Below are positions 17,611 through 26,704 of a stretch of DNA of 53,681 bases, piece after piece. Source of the stretch: Alkalicoccus luteus. Its GTDB lineage: Bacteria > Bacillota > Bacilli > Bacillales > Salisediminibacteriaceae. The position numbers were made by a program, and so were the translations under genes. The stretch lies in NCBI RefSeq assembly GCF_012034335.1, contig NZ_JAATHJ010000023.1, positions 1-53,681 on the forward strand, in the 5' to 3' direction. The notes under the pieces are model-generated. The model had not been told where the DNA came from and did no database searches. It worked only from the letters and a program-made list of their open reading frames with translations. Positions within the stretch are counted from its first letter, which is position 1; every line of letters begins with the position of its first letter.

Positions 17611-19463
17611 CCCTGAAAGAAAAGCTGCACGAGAGCCTCGTCATCGGAGACGGGGCTATGGGTACCCTGCTTTACCAAAAAGGAATCCAAGGCTGCTTTG
17701 AAGAGCTGAACGTATCGGACCCGGACCAGATAGAAGAAATACACCGCCTTTATATCGAAGCTGGGGCTGATCTGATTCAGACCAATACGTATGCGGCGAA
17801 TGCGTCAAAGCTAGCCCGCTATCAGCTGTCGGACTGCGTGGAGGAACTGAACCGTGCTGCCGTAAACATTGCACGGAAAGCATCAGCAGGACGAGCGTAC
17901 GTTGCAGCAACAATCGGCGGTGTGGCAACGATGCATCAGGAAAAAACGCCGCTAAGTGAGAGAATGGCTGTTTTAAAAGAGCAGACGGATGTACTGCTCA
18001 ATACTGATGCAGACGGATTTCTGCTGGAGACGTTTTACGACTTTGATGAGCTGAAGCAAATTCTTACCTATATACGGGCGAAAACAGACAGGCCGGTCAT
18101 CGCACAGGCCACACTCGGCGATATCGGCGTGCTGCATACAGGCATGCCGCTGCAGCAGGCGCTTGAGGAGCTGGAGGCACTTGGAGCAGATGTGTGCGGA
18201 ATTAACTGCCGCATGGGTCCGTATCATATGCTGCAGTCGCTTGAAGAAACAGCTACACTATCAAAAGCTGCGTTAAGCGTTTATCCGAATGCAAGTCTGC
18301 CGAACGTCCGCGACGGGCGTTTTTCCTATCAGTCCAATCCTTCCTATTTCGGTGATATGACGACATCTCTTGCCGCAGAAGGAGCTGTATTAATCGGAGG
18401 CTGCTGCGGAACGACACCGGAGCATATTCGTGAAATTCGCAGAGCGGTTGAGGAGAACGATTTAAAGCCGGTTAAAAAAGCCGAACCGAGCAGAAAAAGG
18501 GCTGCCGCTGCTCCGGAACTGGAAGGCGAGCGGATCACAAAGCTGACAGCTCCGAGCGGTCAGACGTCTGTGATTGTTGAGCTCGATCCACCGAAGGCGC
18601 TCTCCGGCGTTCCGACATTTATGGAAGGCGCACGAAAGCTTACCGGAGCGGGAGTTGATGCAGTCACGTTAGCCGATAACTCGCTGGCGTCGTCCCGTAT
18701 TGATAATCTGGCTCTCGGCGCACGGATTAAAGCAGAAGGATCGCGGCCGCTTCTGCACATCGCCTGCCGGGACCGGAACATCATCGGTCTGCAGTCGCAC
18801 TTGCTTGGGATGCATGAGCTTGGTATTCGCGATATTCTCGCGATCACAGGCGATCCGGCAAAAGTCGGTGATTTCCCCGGAGCGACCTCCGTTTATGACA
18901 TGTCTTCCATGGATTTAATTCGTTTAATCAAACAGCTGAACGAAGGGACGTCGTTTTCCGGCAAGGACCTTGGAGCGAAAACGGACTTTACGGTCGGGGC
19001 AGCGTTTAATGCAAACGCAAGACGGCTCGACCGTGAAGTACAGCGGCTTGAGAAGAAGGTCGAGGCCGGAGCTGATTTCTTCATGAGTCAACCTGTTTAC
19101 AGCAGCGAACGGATTGAGGAAGCGGCGGAAGCTGTAAAGGGTCTCGATGTGCCGGTATATATCGGGATCATGCCGCTTGTCAGCAGCCGGAATGCGGAAT
19201 TTTTGCACCATGAAGTTCCTGGTATCAAGCTGACAGATGAAGTGCGCGATCGGATGAAGCGGACGGACGGCGACAGGGAAGCCGGAGAGCGGGAAGGGAT
19301 TCTAATGGCGAAAGAACTGATCGATACCGCCTTGAAGCATTTCCGCACGGTATATTTGATTACGCCGTTCCTGCGGTACTCGATTACGGAAACATTGACG
19401 GCCTACATTCGGGAACAGGAAAAAACAGCCGTCATCAGCGGACGGGCAACAGGGAGAGGATGA
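17607..19463 (+). CDS. yitJ: YitJ-type bifunctional homocysteine methyltransferase / methylene-THF reductase
   Basis: A 618-residue fusion. Residues about 1-290 are a homocysteine S-methyltransferase domain: GDGAMGTLLYQKG, the zinc cysteine in GINCRMGP and the pair in GGCCGTTPEH. After a basic linker (KKAEPSRKR), residues about 310-610 are a MetF-like methylenetetrahydrofolate reductase barrel, with LADNSLASSR, LAITGDPAKVGDFPGA and FFMSQPVY. It should supply methyl-tetrahydrofolate for methionine synthase, while the N-terminal part may methylate homocysteine from another donor. Its ATG overlaps the metC stop, and its own stop overlaps the metH region. Confidence 0.93.
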   Translation: MTLKEKLHESLVIGDGAMGTLLYQKGIQGCFEELNVSDPDQIEEIHRLYIEAGADLIQTNTYAANASKLARYQLSDCVEELNRAAVNIARKASAGRAYVAATIGGVATMHQEKTPLSERMAVLKEQTDVLLNTDADGFLLETFYDFDELKQILTYIRAKTDRPVIAQATLGDIGVLHTGMPLQQALEELEALGADVCGINCRMGPYHMLQSLEETATLSKAALSVYPNASLPNVRDGRFSYQSNPSYFGDMTTSLAAEGAVLIGGCCGTTPEHIREIRRAVEENDLKPVKKAEPSRKRAAAAPELEGERITKLTAPSGQTSVIVELDPPKALSGVPTFMEGARKLTGAGVDAVTLADNSLASSRIDNLALGARIKAEGSRPLLHIACRDRNIIGLQSHLLGMHELGIRDILAITGDPAKVGDFPGATSVYDMSSMDLIRLIKQLNEGTSFSGKDLGAKTDFTVGAAFNANARRLDREVQRLEKKVEAGADFFMSQPVYSSERIEEAAEAVKGLDVPVYIGIMPLVSSRNAEFLHHEVPGIKLTDEVRDRMKRTDGDREAGEREGILMAKELIDTALKHFRTVYLITPFLRYSITETLTAYIREQEKTAVISGRATGRG

Positions 19464-19468
19464 CAAGC

Positions 19469-22400
19469 ATGACCACAGCATTTGAACAGCAGCTGCGCGA
19501 GCGGATTCTGCTTTTAGACGGGGCGATGGGAACGATGCTCCAGGAAGCAGATCTGCACGCCGATGATTTCGGCGGCGAAGAGTATGAGGGCTGCAATGAA
19601 TATTTAAATGAAGTATCTCCGGACGTGATCCGTGGGATTTACCGTGCTTATCTTGAGGCAGGCTCGGATATCATCGAAACGAACACGTTTGGTGCTACAT
19701 CGATTGTGCTTGCCGACTATGATTTACAGCATAAAGCGTATGAACTGAACGTGGCGGCAGCAAAGCTTGCGAAGCAGGAGGCCGAGGCGTTCTCAACACC
19801 AGAAAAGCCGCGATTCGTTGCCGGAGCAATGGGGCCGACGACAAAATCACTGTCAGTTACCGGCGGCACGACGTTTGAGGAGCTTGCTGACACATACGAA
19901 GAGCAGGTACGCGGCCTGGTGGACGGCGGTTCAGATTTGCTTCTGCTGGAAACGAGTCAGGATATGAGGAACGTAAAAGCAGCCTACGTTGCCATTGAAC
20001 GCGTACAAGAGGAGTACGGCAGAACGTGGCCGCTGATTGTCTCCGGCACGATCGAACCGATGGGAACAACGCTCGCTGGACAAAGTATCGAAGCATTTTA
20101 TATCTCGCTTGAGCATATGAATCCGACCGTCGTCGGCCTTAACTGTGCAACCGGTCCGGAATTCATGCAGGACCACCTGCGTTCGCTCTCGGATTTGTCG
20201 ACCACTTTTGTACACTGCTATCCGAACGCAGGGCTTCCGGATGAAGAAGGTCATTACCATGAATCGCCTGACATGCTTGCCAAGAAACTGGCGGGCTTTG
20301 CCGAGAAAGGTTGGCTGAATGTGGTCGGCGGCTGCTGCGGTACGACGCCAGAGCACATCCGCGTGATGGATGAAACATTGAAAGCTTACAAACCGCGAGA
20401 GATTCCGGAGCGGCACGGGCATGTAGTATCTGGGATCGAACCGCTCGTTTATGACGAATCGATGCGTCCGCTGCTTGTCGGCGAACGAACGAACGTAATC
20501 GGGTCGAAAAAATTTAAGCGGCTCATCGCAGAAGAAAAGTTTGAAGAAGCCTCTGAAATTGCACGTGCGCAGGTGAAGAAGGGTGCACACGTGGTAGACG
20601 TCTGTCTGGCTGACCCGGACCGTGACGAAATGGAAGACATGGAGAAGTTCCTCAGCCAGGTCATCAATAAAGTGAAAGTGCCGCTCATGATCGACTCGAC
20701 TGATGAGCACGTGATCGAGAAGGCACTGACGTATTCGCAGGGGAAGGCGATCATTAACTCTATCAACCTTGAGGATGGCGAAGAGCGGTTCGAGGCCGTT
20801 GCTCCGCTGGTGAGACGATTCGGCGCAGCTGTCGTCGTCGGTACGATCGATGAAGAAGGAATGGGCGTAACCGCTCAGCGGAAGCTCGATATTGCGAAAC
20901 GCTCGCACGATCTTCTAACAACTAAATACGGGATCCCTGCCGAGGATATTATCTTTGATCCGCTCGTATTCCCGGTCGGCACCGGAGATGAGCAGTATTT
21001 GGGTTCAGCGGAAGCGACAGTGCAGGGGATTCGTATGATTAAAGAGGAGCTGCCGCGCTGTCTGACGATTCTCGGCGTGAGTAACGTGTCTTTCGGGCTT
21101 CCGCCGCTCGGACGCGAGGTGCTGAACGCAGCGTTTACGTACCATTGCACAAGGGCCGGGCTCGACTATGCCATCGTGAACACGGAAAAGCTTGAGCGCT
21201 ACGGATCGGTTTCGGACGAGGAAAAGCGGCTGGCCGATGAACTCCTGTTCGATACGAACGACGAGACGCTGGCGACCTTCACCGCCTTTTACCGGAAAAA
21301 GAAGCCGAAGGCAGAGCAGGCAGCTGAAACGATGACGCTCGACGAACGGCTGGCTAACTATATCGTAGAAGGTACGAAGGAAGGGCTCTATCAGGATCTG
21401 GATACGGCTCTTGAGGAGTATGATGAACCGCTCAGCATCATCAACGGGCCGCTCATGTCCGGTATGGACAGGGTCGGAAAGCTGTTTAATGATAATGAGC
21501 TGATCGTAGCAGAAGTACTTCAGAGCGCAGAAGCGATGAAAGCAGCTGTCGCTCACCTCGAACCGCACATGGAGGAAAAGAAGGATGACCGCGGTAAAGG
21601 TAAAGTCATTCTGGCGACAGTAAAAGGTGACGTGCACGATATCGGGAAAAACCTTGTCGAAATCATTCTGAAAAACAACGGATTCTCGATTGTAAATCTC
21701 GGTATTAAAGTGACACCGAACGAGCTGATTCAGGCAGTGGAAAAGGAACAGCCTGACGTCATCGGCCTCTCCGGCCTGCTCGTAAAATCAACCCAGCAGA
21801 TGGTCATTACAGCAAATGATCTGCGGGAGCATGGCATCGATCTTCCGATTCTTGTCGGCGGAGCGGCGCTTACGAGACGATTTACGGATACTAAAATCGC
21901 GCAGCAGTATAATGGGATGGTGCTTTACGCCAAAGACGCCATGAACGGGCTCGATATTGCCAATAAGCTCGTGAAACCGGAGGATCGTGAAGCACTGCGG
22001 TCGCTCACGGAAGAAAAGCAGGCGCAGGCGAGAGAGCGTGTTGCTGCTGATGCCGAAAAGAAACAGGCAGCGACAGCCGTTGCGGAAAAGCCTGTTTCGG
22101 ATGTGGACCGTGAGGCGCAGCTGTTTGTGCCGGAAGACTATAAGCCGCACATTCTGCGTGATTACAGCCTGAAGCACCTGTACCCGTACGTAAACATGCA
22201 GACGCTGCTCGGATCACACCTTGGACTGCAGGGAAATGTGAAGCGGAAGTTGGAGCGTGGAGATGAGAAAACAGAAGACCTGAAAGCACGCGTGGATGGA
22301 TTTTTACAGAAGGCAGCAGCAGAAAAACAGCTCCGTGCTGACGGCATGTATCAGTTTTTCCCGGCCCAGTCGGACGGAGACAGTGTATACATTTACGATC

Positions 22401-22915
22401 CGGCAGATCACCAGCGGGTGCTGGAGACGTTTACGTTTCCGCGTCAGGATAAAGCGCCGTACCTCTGCCTCGCCGATTTTCTCCGCAGCAGGGAAAGCGG
22501 CGTCATGGATCACGTTGGTTTTCTGGCCGTCACCGCAGGGAAAGGCGTGCGCAGTCTTGCTGAAGAGGCAAAGGAAGCCGGTGAGTACATGGACAGCCAT
22601 CTGATTCAGGCAGCGGCACTTGAACTGGCAGAAGGCTTCGCCGAGCGTGTCCATCAAATGATGCGTGACAAGTGGGGCTTCCCGGATTCACCGGACTTTA
22701 CGATGCAAGAGCGTTTTTCTGCTAAGTACCAGGGCGTCCGCGTCTCGTTCGGGTATCCGGCCTGTCCGAACCTGGAAGACCAGGAAAAGCTGTTCAGCCT
22801 GATTCAGCCGTCCAAAATCGGGATGGAACTGACAGACGGTTTTATGATGGAGCCGGAAGCAAGCGTCACTGCAATGGTGTTTGCCCATCCGCAGGGAAGG
22901 TATTTTGCTGTATAA
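19469..22915 (+). CDS. metH: Cobalamin-dependent methionine synthase MetH
   Basis: A complete, about 1148-residue MetH. Domains in order: homocysteine-binding with zinc cysteines (GLNCATGP, GGCCGTTPEH; about 1-330); pterin-binding (ERTNVIGSKKF, then LMIDSTDEHV; about 335-610); B12 cap and cobalamin-binding (DVHDIGKNLV with the cobalt-ligating His; about 640-870); and reactivation domain with the SAM motif RVSFGYPACPN near the end. It transfers the methyl group from methyl-THF to homocysteine. I chose the ATG at 19469, nine bases after AGGGAGAGG; the ATG at 19460 abuts that site. It is last in the S-box operon, followed by a terminator. B12 must come from elsewhere, as no cobalamin genes are in the window. 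Confidence 0.96.
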   Translation: MTTAFEQQLRERILLLDGAMGTMLQEADLHADDFGGEEYEGCNEYLNEVSPDVIRGIYRAYLEAGSDIIETNTFGATSIVLADYDLQHKAYELNVAAAKLAKQEAEAFSTPEKPRFVAGAMGPTTKSLSVTGGTTFEELADTYEEQVRGLVDGGSDLLLLETSQDMRNVKAAYVAIERVQEEYGRTWPLIVSGTIEPMGTTLAGQSIEAFYISLEHMNPTVVGLNCATGPEFMQDHLRSLSDLSTTFVHCYPNAGLPDEEGHYHESPDMLAKKLAGFAEKGWLNVVGGCCGTTPEHIRVMDETLKAYKPREIPERHGHVVSGIEPLVYDESMRPLLVGERTNVIGSKKFKRLIAEEKFEEASEIARAQVKKGAHVVDVCLADPDRDEMEDMEKFLSQVINKVKVPLMIDSTDEHVIEKALTYSQGKAIINSINLEDGEERFEAVAPLVRRFGAAVVVGTIDEEGMGVTAQRKLDIAKRSHDLLTTKYGIPAEDIIFDPLVFPVGTGDEQYLGSAEATVQGIRMIKEELPRCLTILGVSNVSFGLPPLGREVLNAAFTYHCTRAGLDYAIVNTEKLERYGSVSDEEKRLADELLFDTNDETLATFTAFYRKKKPKAEQAAETMTLDERLANYIVEGTKEGLYQDLDTALEEYDEPLSIINGPLMSGMDRVGKLFNDNELIVAEVLQSAEAMKAAVAHLEPHMEEKKDDRGKGKVILATVKGDVHDIGKNLVEIILKNNGFSIVNLGIKVTPNELIQAVEKEQPDVIGLSGLLVKSTQQMVITANDLREHGIDLPILVGGAALTRRFTDTKIAQQYNGMVLYAKDAMNGLDIANKLVKPEDREALRSLTEEKQAQARERVAADAEKKQAATAVAEKPVSDVDREAQLFVPEDYKPHILRDYSLKHLYPYVNMQTLLGSHLGLQGNVKRKLERGDEKTEDLKARVDGFLQKAAAEKQLRADGMYQFFPAQSDGDSVYIYDPADHQRVLETFTFPRQDKAPYLCLADFLRSRESGVMDHVGFLAVTAGKGVRSLAEEAKEAGEYMDSHLIQAAALELAEGFAERVHQMMRDKWGFPDSPDFTMQERFSAKYQGVRVSFGYPACPNLEDQEKLFSLIQPSKIGMELTDGFMMEPEASVTAMVFAHPQGRYFAV

Positions 22916-22940
22916 AAAATGACGAAAACTATCAGGCTGG

Positions 22941-22978
22941 AAATCCCCTCCGTAATAACGTACGGAGGGGATTTAGAT
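22941..22978 (+). terminator. Terminator of the methionine operon
   Basis: AAATCCCCTCCGT pairs with ACGGAGGGGATTT around an eight-base loop, 25 bases after the metH stop. Confidence 0.8.
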
Positions 22979-23047
22979 TGTTGACTAATGGAAGCAGTAA
23001 CGGTCTGCAATCGCGAACCGTCGCTTGCGTGAATTAATGATCGGCAT

Positions 23048-23491
23048 TTATTTATACGAATGGTGCGGTTTCGCTCGCAGACACGCTTTTTTGCCGGAAA
23101 TCGGGGAAAAGGACGCGTTGGAGATACCAATTTGATTTTTATCAAGCGGCGGTTCTGGCAGAGTGTTCGATATACGTCGTGTAAAGTTAGTTTCAACGAG
23201 GCTTAAGTTGTTTTGTTCGTTATAACGTTCTGTTAAGTTGCGCAAATCGCTTTTGACCGCCGTAAAGTCACTATCAGTCGTCGTGACGTTCTCTTTACTC
23301 AACGTTGTGAAGCTTTTGCGGCAAGTAAAGTTGCTTTTAACTGAAGAGCTTCCGAAAATGAATCCCTGTCCAGGAGTTCGCTGGATATGGAAGAATCTAA
23401 TCGTCCATTCACATAAAAAACATCCGTTATATATAGTCTGGTCCCTACCGCACGATTTTGCGGAGGGGGGTGGCCTGTCAAAACAGGTCAC
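23048..23491 (-). pseudogene. Possible gene or gene relic containing 7-residue repeats
   Basis: An open frame of up to 147 codons runs right through the 21-nt repeat array on the minus strand. In this frame the units read SVKSNFT, CRKSFTT, LSKENVT, TTDSDFT, AVKSDLRNLT, ERYNEQNNLS and LVETNFT. The matching frame at 35.5 kb reads AVKRNLRNLT and DRYNE-stop-NNLR, so residues are partly kept between loci. Against a functional gene: the start would be a GTG without a convincing binding site, the parts outside the array look random, and the second locus has a stop. I record it as a coding-like relic of unknown function, not a confirmed protein. Confidence 0.3.
23181..23345 (-). repeat. Array of 21-nt units, locus A
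   Basis: Read on the plus strand, units begin at 23181, 23202, 23232, 23262, 23283, 23304 and 23325, spaced 21, 30, 30, 21, 21 and 21 bases. The core is GTAAAGTTGCTTTTAAC with variation (GTAAAGTTAG, CTTAAGTTGT, GTTAAGTTGC, GTAAAGTCAC). The same order of unit lengths recurs at 35.5 kb on the other strand. Units abut with no spacers, so it is not a CRISPR. It lies in an 815-base gap between metH and the class D sortase gene. Confidence 0.85.
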
Positions 23492-23731
23492 GGTTCTTTT
23501 CGTTCAGAGTTCTGAGGCAGTTTGTAAAGAAGCTAGGCTTCGATGATTCCTTTCGCCCCCCTTGTTAAGTCCAGAGCCTGTGTTCGCCGGTGACATGTGG
23601 TATACTCGATGCAGAACATTCAGACATTACACATCATCGTTGATACCCTCAGAGCGTTTACAATAGGGCACCTGAAGCAGATAAGGGAACGCATATATGC
23701 AGTTATTTTTCAGCGTGAAGGAGGAGCATCG
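23347..23731. other. Non-coding region before the class D sortase gene
   Basis: No gene is supported. TATACT at 23601-23606 is a plausible -10 box for the sortase gene, but the -35 region at the right distance is poor. A strong binding site GAAGGAGGAG at 23718-23726 precedes the sortase ATG. Confidence 0.4.
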
Positions 23732-24418
23732 ATGCGGAAGAAAATAGCAGTTTTGCTGATTACTGCCGGACTAGCCGGGGCGGCCTGGAATGGCTATGCC
23801 TGGGCGACGGAAAGTTCATCTGGGCGTGAAGCACTTGAGTCAGATGATATTGTCGCACTGGAACCGGAAGCGGAAGAGAGTCCGCCGGTGGAAGCAGAGG
23901 CGAACGAACCGGAAGAACTGGATGAACCAGCCGATCTTCCAGAGCCGGCCTTCGATGCACCTGCGTCAGATGAGCCCAGAATGTACGAGGAGTATGATAA
24001 AGGGGACGATATCGGCTGGCTGCTTATTCCTGCTGTCGACATGAAATACCCGATTTACTGGGGAACAGATGATGAGACGCTGAAGCAGGGCGTCGGTTAT
24101 CATGAAGGGGATTTCACCGTCCCGCCTGACGGCATGCAGCATACCGTGTTATCCGGGCACCGCGATACGGTATTCCGCGAGCTCGGAGAACTGGAAGACG
24201 GGGACAGCATGTATATTCAGTTCGAGGGTGTGCAATACGAATATGAAATCGATAAAACATGGATCACAGATGCAGAAGACCGGACCGTTATCGTCGATAA
24301 AGACGAGCCGGTATTGACGCTGACGACGTGCTATCCATTTACATTTATCGGACCGGCACCGGACCGCTACATCATTGAAGCGCCTCTCGTTGATACGGTA
24401 CCGATGGAAGAAGGATGA
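23732..24418 (+). CDS. Class D sortase
   Basis: About 228 residues. An N-terminal membrane helix (IAVLLITAGLAGAAW) is followed by a Glu/Pro-rich linker to about residue 85 and the sortase barrel: LLIPAVDMKYPIYWG, the catalytic His in LSGHRDTVF, the Cys in LTLTTCYPF and the Arg in PDRYII. TLTTCYPF is typical of class D sortases, which cleave LPxTA-type signals. The xylanase at 2.3 kb ends in LPATA and is the only such substrate in the window. The ATG at 23732 follows GGAGGAG; longer starts upstream would add a second unrelated N-terminus. Single gene with its own terminator. Confidence 0.9.
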   Translation: MRKKIAVLLITAGLAGAAWNGYAWATESSSGREALESDDIVALEPEAEESPPVEAEANEPEELDEPADLPEPAFDAPASDEPRMYEEYDKGDDIGWLLIPAVDMKYPIYWGTDDETLKQGVGYHEGDFTVPPDGMQHTVLSGHRDTVFRELGELEDGDSMYIQFEGVQYEYEIDKTWITDAEDRTVIVDKDEPVLTLTTCYPFTFIGPAPDRYIIEAPLVDTVPMEEG

Positions 24419-24420
24419 TG

Positions 24421-24447
24421 ACTCCCTGCGTTTCGGGGAGTTTTTTA
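24421..24447 (+). terminator. Terminator of the class D sortase gene
   Basis: ACTCCC pairs with GGGAGT around a nine-base loop and is followed by a T run, directly after the stop codon. Confidence 0.7.
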
Positions 24448-24608
24448 TATGCAATGCGTTTCTGGCGGAAAGAAGAGCGTTTCTGATCGCAGAACCACAG
24501 ACCATCTTAGATCATGCTTTTGCCACTGTTGGTCTGGTCTGCTTTCGTAAGGAATGATAAAATGAAGCGGGAAGCACAATTACAGCTATTATTAAAGGAG
24601 CGGTCTTC

Positions 24609-25541
24609 ATGAATACAGAAAAGAAGCTCATATTTGGACACAAAAACCCGGACACCGATACGATTGCATCAGCCCTTATTTACGCCGACTTGAAAAAGCA
24701 GCTTGGCGAAGAAGCTGAAGCAGTCCGGCTTGGGGAAGTTGGAGCAGAAACGCAGTACGCGCTTGATCACTTCGGAATGGAAGCGCCGCGTCTAGTCGAG
24801 CGTGTCTCGGACGAAGTCGACACGGTTATTCTCGTGGACCACAACGAATTTCAGCAGAGTGCCGATGATATTCGCGATGTGCAGGTAGCCGAGGTCATTG
24901 ACCATCACCGCATTGCCAACTTTGAAACGGAAGGGCCGCTTTACTACCGAGCAGAGCCGGTAGGCTGCACGGCAACCATTCTCAAAAAAATGTACGCTGA
25001 GCACGGCAAGGACATCAGCAAAGAAGTAGCAGGGCTGATGATTTCCGCTATCATTTCTGATTCTCTCCTGTTTAAATCACCTACGTGCACAGAAGAAGAT
25101 AAGCGAGCGGCAGAGGAACTTGCTGTGACTGCCCAGGTAAACCTGGAGGAATACGGTCTGGAAATGCTGAAAGCCGGCGCGGATATGAGCAGCAAATCAG
25201 TTGACCAGCTGCTGACGATGGATGCAAAAGAATTCACGATGGGGCCGCATACGGTAAAAGTGGCGCAGGTTAACGTTGTCGATGCAGACGACGTGCTCAA
25301 TCGAAAAGAAGACGTGCTGCAAGCGATGGAACAGGAAGTATCCAGCAACAGCTACGGTCTGTTTGCCTTGGCCGTCACAGATATTCTTTCCAACGATTCG
25401 ATCCTGCTTACAGCAGGCGGAGAAGAAAAAGCGGTTGAACAAGCGTTTGATGTGACGCTTAACGAACACGAAGCGCTGCTGGAAGGCGTCGTTTCACGTA
25501 AAAAGCAGATTGTACCACCACTGACAAACGCTCTTTCCTGA
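24609..25541 (+). CDS. ppaC: Manganese-dependent inorganic pyrophosphatase (family II)
   Basis: A 310-residue DHH-family enzyme that splits pyrophosphate in the cytoplasm. The N-terminal domain has the metal motifs [11 protein letters not shown] and VDHNEF, and the DHH motif in [10 protein letters not shown]. The C-terminal domain ends with the substrate-binding SRKKQ. Length is that of the family. The ATG at 24609 follows AAAGGAG. Single gene with terminator; a DHH pyrophosphatase of this type is usual for Bacillus. Confidence 0.95.
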   Translation: MNTEKKLIFGHKNPDTDTIASALIYADLKKQLGEEAEAVRLGEVGAETQYALDHFGMEAPRLVERVSDEVDTVILVDHNEFQQSADDIRDVQVAEVIDHHRIANFETEGPLYYRAEPVGCTATILKKMYAEHGKDISKEVAGLMISAIISDSLLFKSPTCTEEDKRAAEELAVTAQVNLEEYGLEMLKAGADMSSKSVDQLLTMDAKEFTMGPHTVKVAQVNVVDADDVLNRKEDVLQAMEQEVSSNSYGLFALAVTDILSNDSILLTAGGEEKAVEQAFDVTLNEHEALLEGVVSRKKQIVPPLTNALS

Positions 25542-25560
25542 TATAAAAAAAGATATCTTG

Positions 25561-25587
25561 AACGGGATGCCTCAGCATCCCGTTTTT
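25561..25587 (+). terminator. Terminator of ppaC
   Basis: AACGGGATGC pairs with GCATCCCGTT around CTCA, followed by TTT. Confidence 0.85.
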
Positions 25588-25628
25588 CACAAATGAGGAT
25601 GGAAAATAAAGGGGTTTGGGGTGGTCTG

Positions 25629-26417
25629 ATGGAAAAAACAGCATTAGTAACGGGTGTAGGCAGACGGGCGGGGCTTGGAGCGGCGATTTGCCGAAAGCTG
25701 GCGTCTGATGGGTTTAATATTGTATTCACATGGTGGGGTCAATACGATTCCGAAATGCCATGGGGAAAGGATGAACAGACGGTAAGCGAATTGATTCAGG
25801 AACTTGAGCAGGCAGGCGTAAGAGCTGCTGCTGTCGAAGCAGACCTTGAACAGCCGCAGGCTGCGGCAGAAATACTGATGAAAGCAGAAGAAGCAATGGG
25901 ACAGCCTCCGACGGTGCTTGTGAATAATGCAGCAGTGTCTATTAATGACCATCTTGGTAACGTTACGGCAGAAGCACTTGATCGGCATTATGCTGTGAAC
26001 ACAAGAGCTGTCGTACTTTTAATACAGGCATTTACTGCAAAGCTTCCGAAAGAAGAAAAGGGGAGTATTGTGAATATCGCAACAGGCTGGTCACAGGGAC
26101 AGATGCCGGATGAGCTTTCGTATGTCGTCACTAAATCAGCAGCAGAGACGCTCGTTCACTCCGTTTCCTCTCAGCTGATGAAGCGCGGGATTCGACTGAA
26201 TGCAGTAAACCCGGGACCTACTGATACCGGATGGATGTCAGCTGAGTTAAAGCAGGAGCTGAAAGAACTGTTTCCTGATGGGCGGATCGGAAAGCCAGAG
26301 GATGCTGCCAGAGCAGTAGCCTGGCTTGCCGGGGATGAAGCAGCCTGGATTACCGGTCAGGTGCTTCATTCAGAAGGCGGGTTTTTAAACAGGGATGGTC
26401 AGGGTACAGACCTGTAA
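25629..26417 (+). CDS. Short-chain dehydrogenase/reductase (SDR)
   Basis: A 262-residue classical SDR. The nucleotide-binding motif is TGVGRRAGLG, followed by NNAAVS and the catalytic YVVTK; NPGPTDTGWM and the C-terminal GQVLHSEGG complete the family pattern. The position 13 residues before the tyrosine, usually Ser, appears to be Thr (NIATG). The aromatic insert TWWGQYDSEMPWG after strand 2 is unlike the common 3-oxoacyl reductases, so the substrate is open. I prefer the ATG at 25629, where the Rossmann strand begins; its binding site (GGGGTGG) is weak. A small membrane-protein gene follows closely. Confidence 0.85.
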   Translation: MEKTALVTGVGRRAGLGAAICRKLASDGFNIVFTWWGQYDSEMPWGKDEQTVSELIQELEQAGVRAAAVEADLEQPQAAAEILMKAEEAMGQPPTVLVNNAAVSINDHLGNVTAEALDRHYAVNTRAVVLLIQAFTAKLPKEEKGSIVNIATGWSQGQMPDELSYVVTKSAAETLVHSVSSQLMKRGIRLNAVNPGPTDTGWMSAELKQELKELFPDGRIGKPEDAARAVAWLAGDEAAWITGQVLHSEGGFLNRDGQGTDL

Positions 26418-26445
26418 GACATTTTCTGAAAGGAGCAGACGTATA

Positions 26446-26649
26446 ATGGAAATGGTTGGTGCTTTAGGCATGCTCTTTTTCATTGCTCTTTCCCTGCTGC
26501 CGCTTATTCTTGCGATTCTGTTAATCATCTGGGTTTACCAGCTGAAGAAAAACTCGGATTTGCAGACTGAGCAGATGAAGCGTGTAATCGCGCTGCTGGA
26601 ACAGGAAAGAGCCGGATCAGTGAACAGCCCTGATCATAACCGTATGTAA
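26446..26649 (+). CDS. Small single-pass membrane protein of unknown function
   Basis: A 67-residue protein with one or two membrane passes (about residues 4-33, MLFFIALSLLPLILAILLII), then an amphipathic, charged tail (LKKNSDLQTEQMKRVIALLEQE) that could form a short coiled coil. The ATG at 26446 follows AAAGGAG closely, which supports real translation. It lies 28 bases after the SDR gene and probably shares its transcript. I do not recognise the family. Confidence 0.65.
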   Translation: MEMVGALGMLFFIALSLLPLILAILLIIWVYQLKKNSDLQTEQMKRVIALLEQERAGSVNSPDHNRM

Positions 26650-26650
26650 G

Positions 26651-26697
26651 AAAAAAGCACCGCTCCCTGTCTAAAGCTGGAGGCGGTGCTTTTTTGT
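26651..26697. terminator. Bidirectional terminator
   Basis: AAAAAAGCACCGC pairs with GCGGTGCTTTTTT, serving the small membrane-protein gene on the plus strand and the ABC permease gene on the minus strand. Confidence 0.85.
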
Positions 26698-26704
26698 CTT
26701 TTCG

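Noticed and set aside
23181-23345. CRISPR array
   Set aside because: Units abut directly, are only 21 or 30 nt and diverged, with no constant repeat or unique spacers, and no cas genes are nearby.
23238-23546. Plus-strand frame through the 21-nt array
   Set aside because: The coding-like signal (conserved residues between loci) is in the minus-strand frame; this one shows none.
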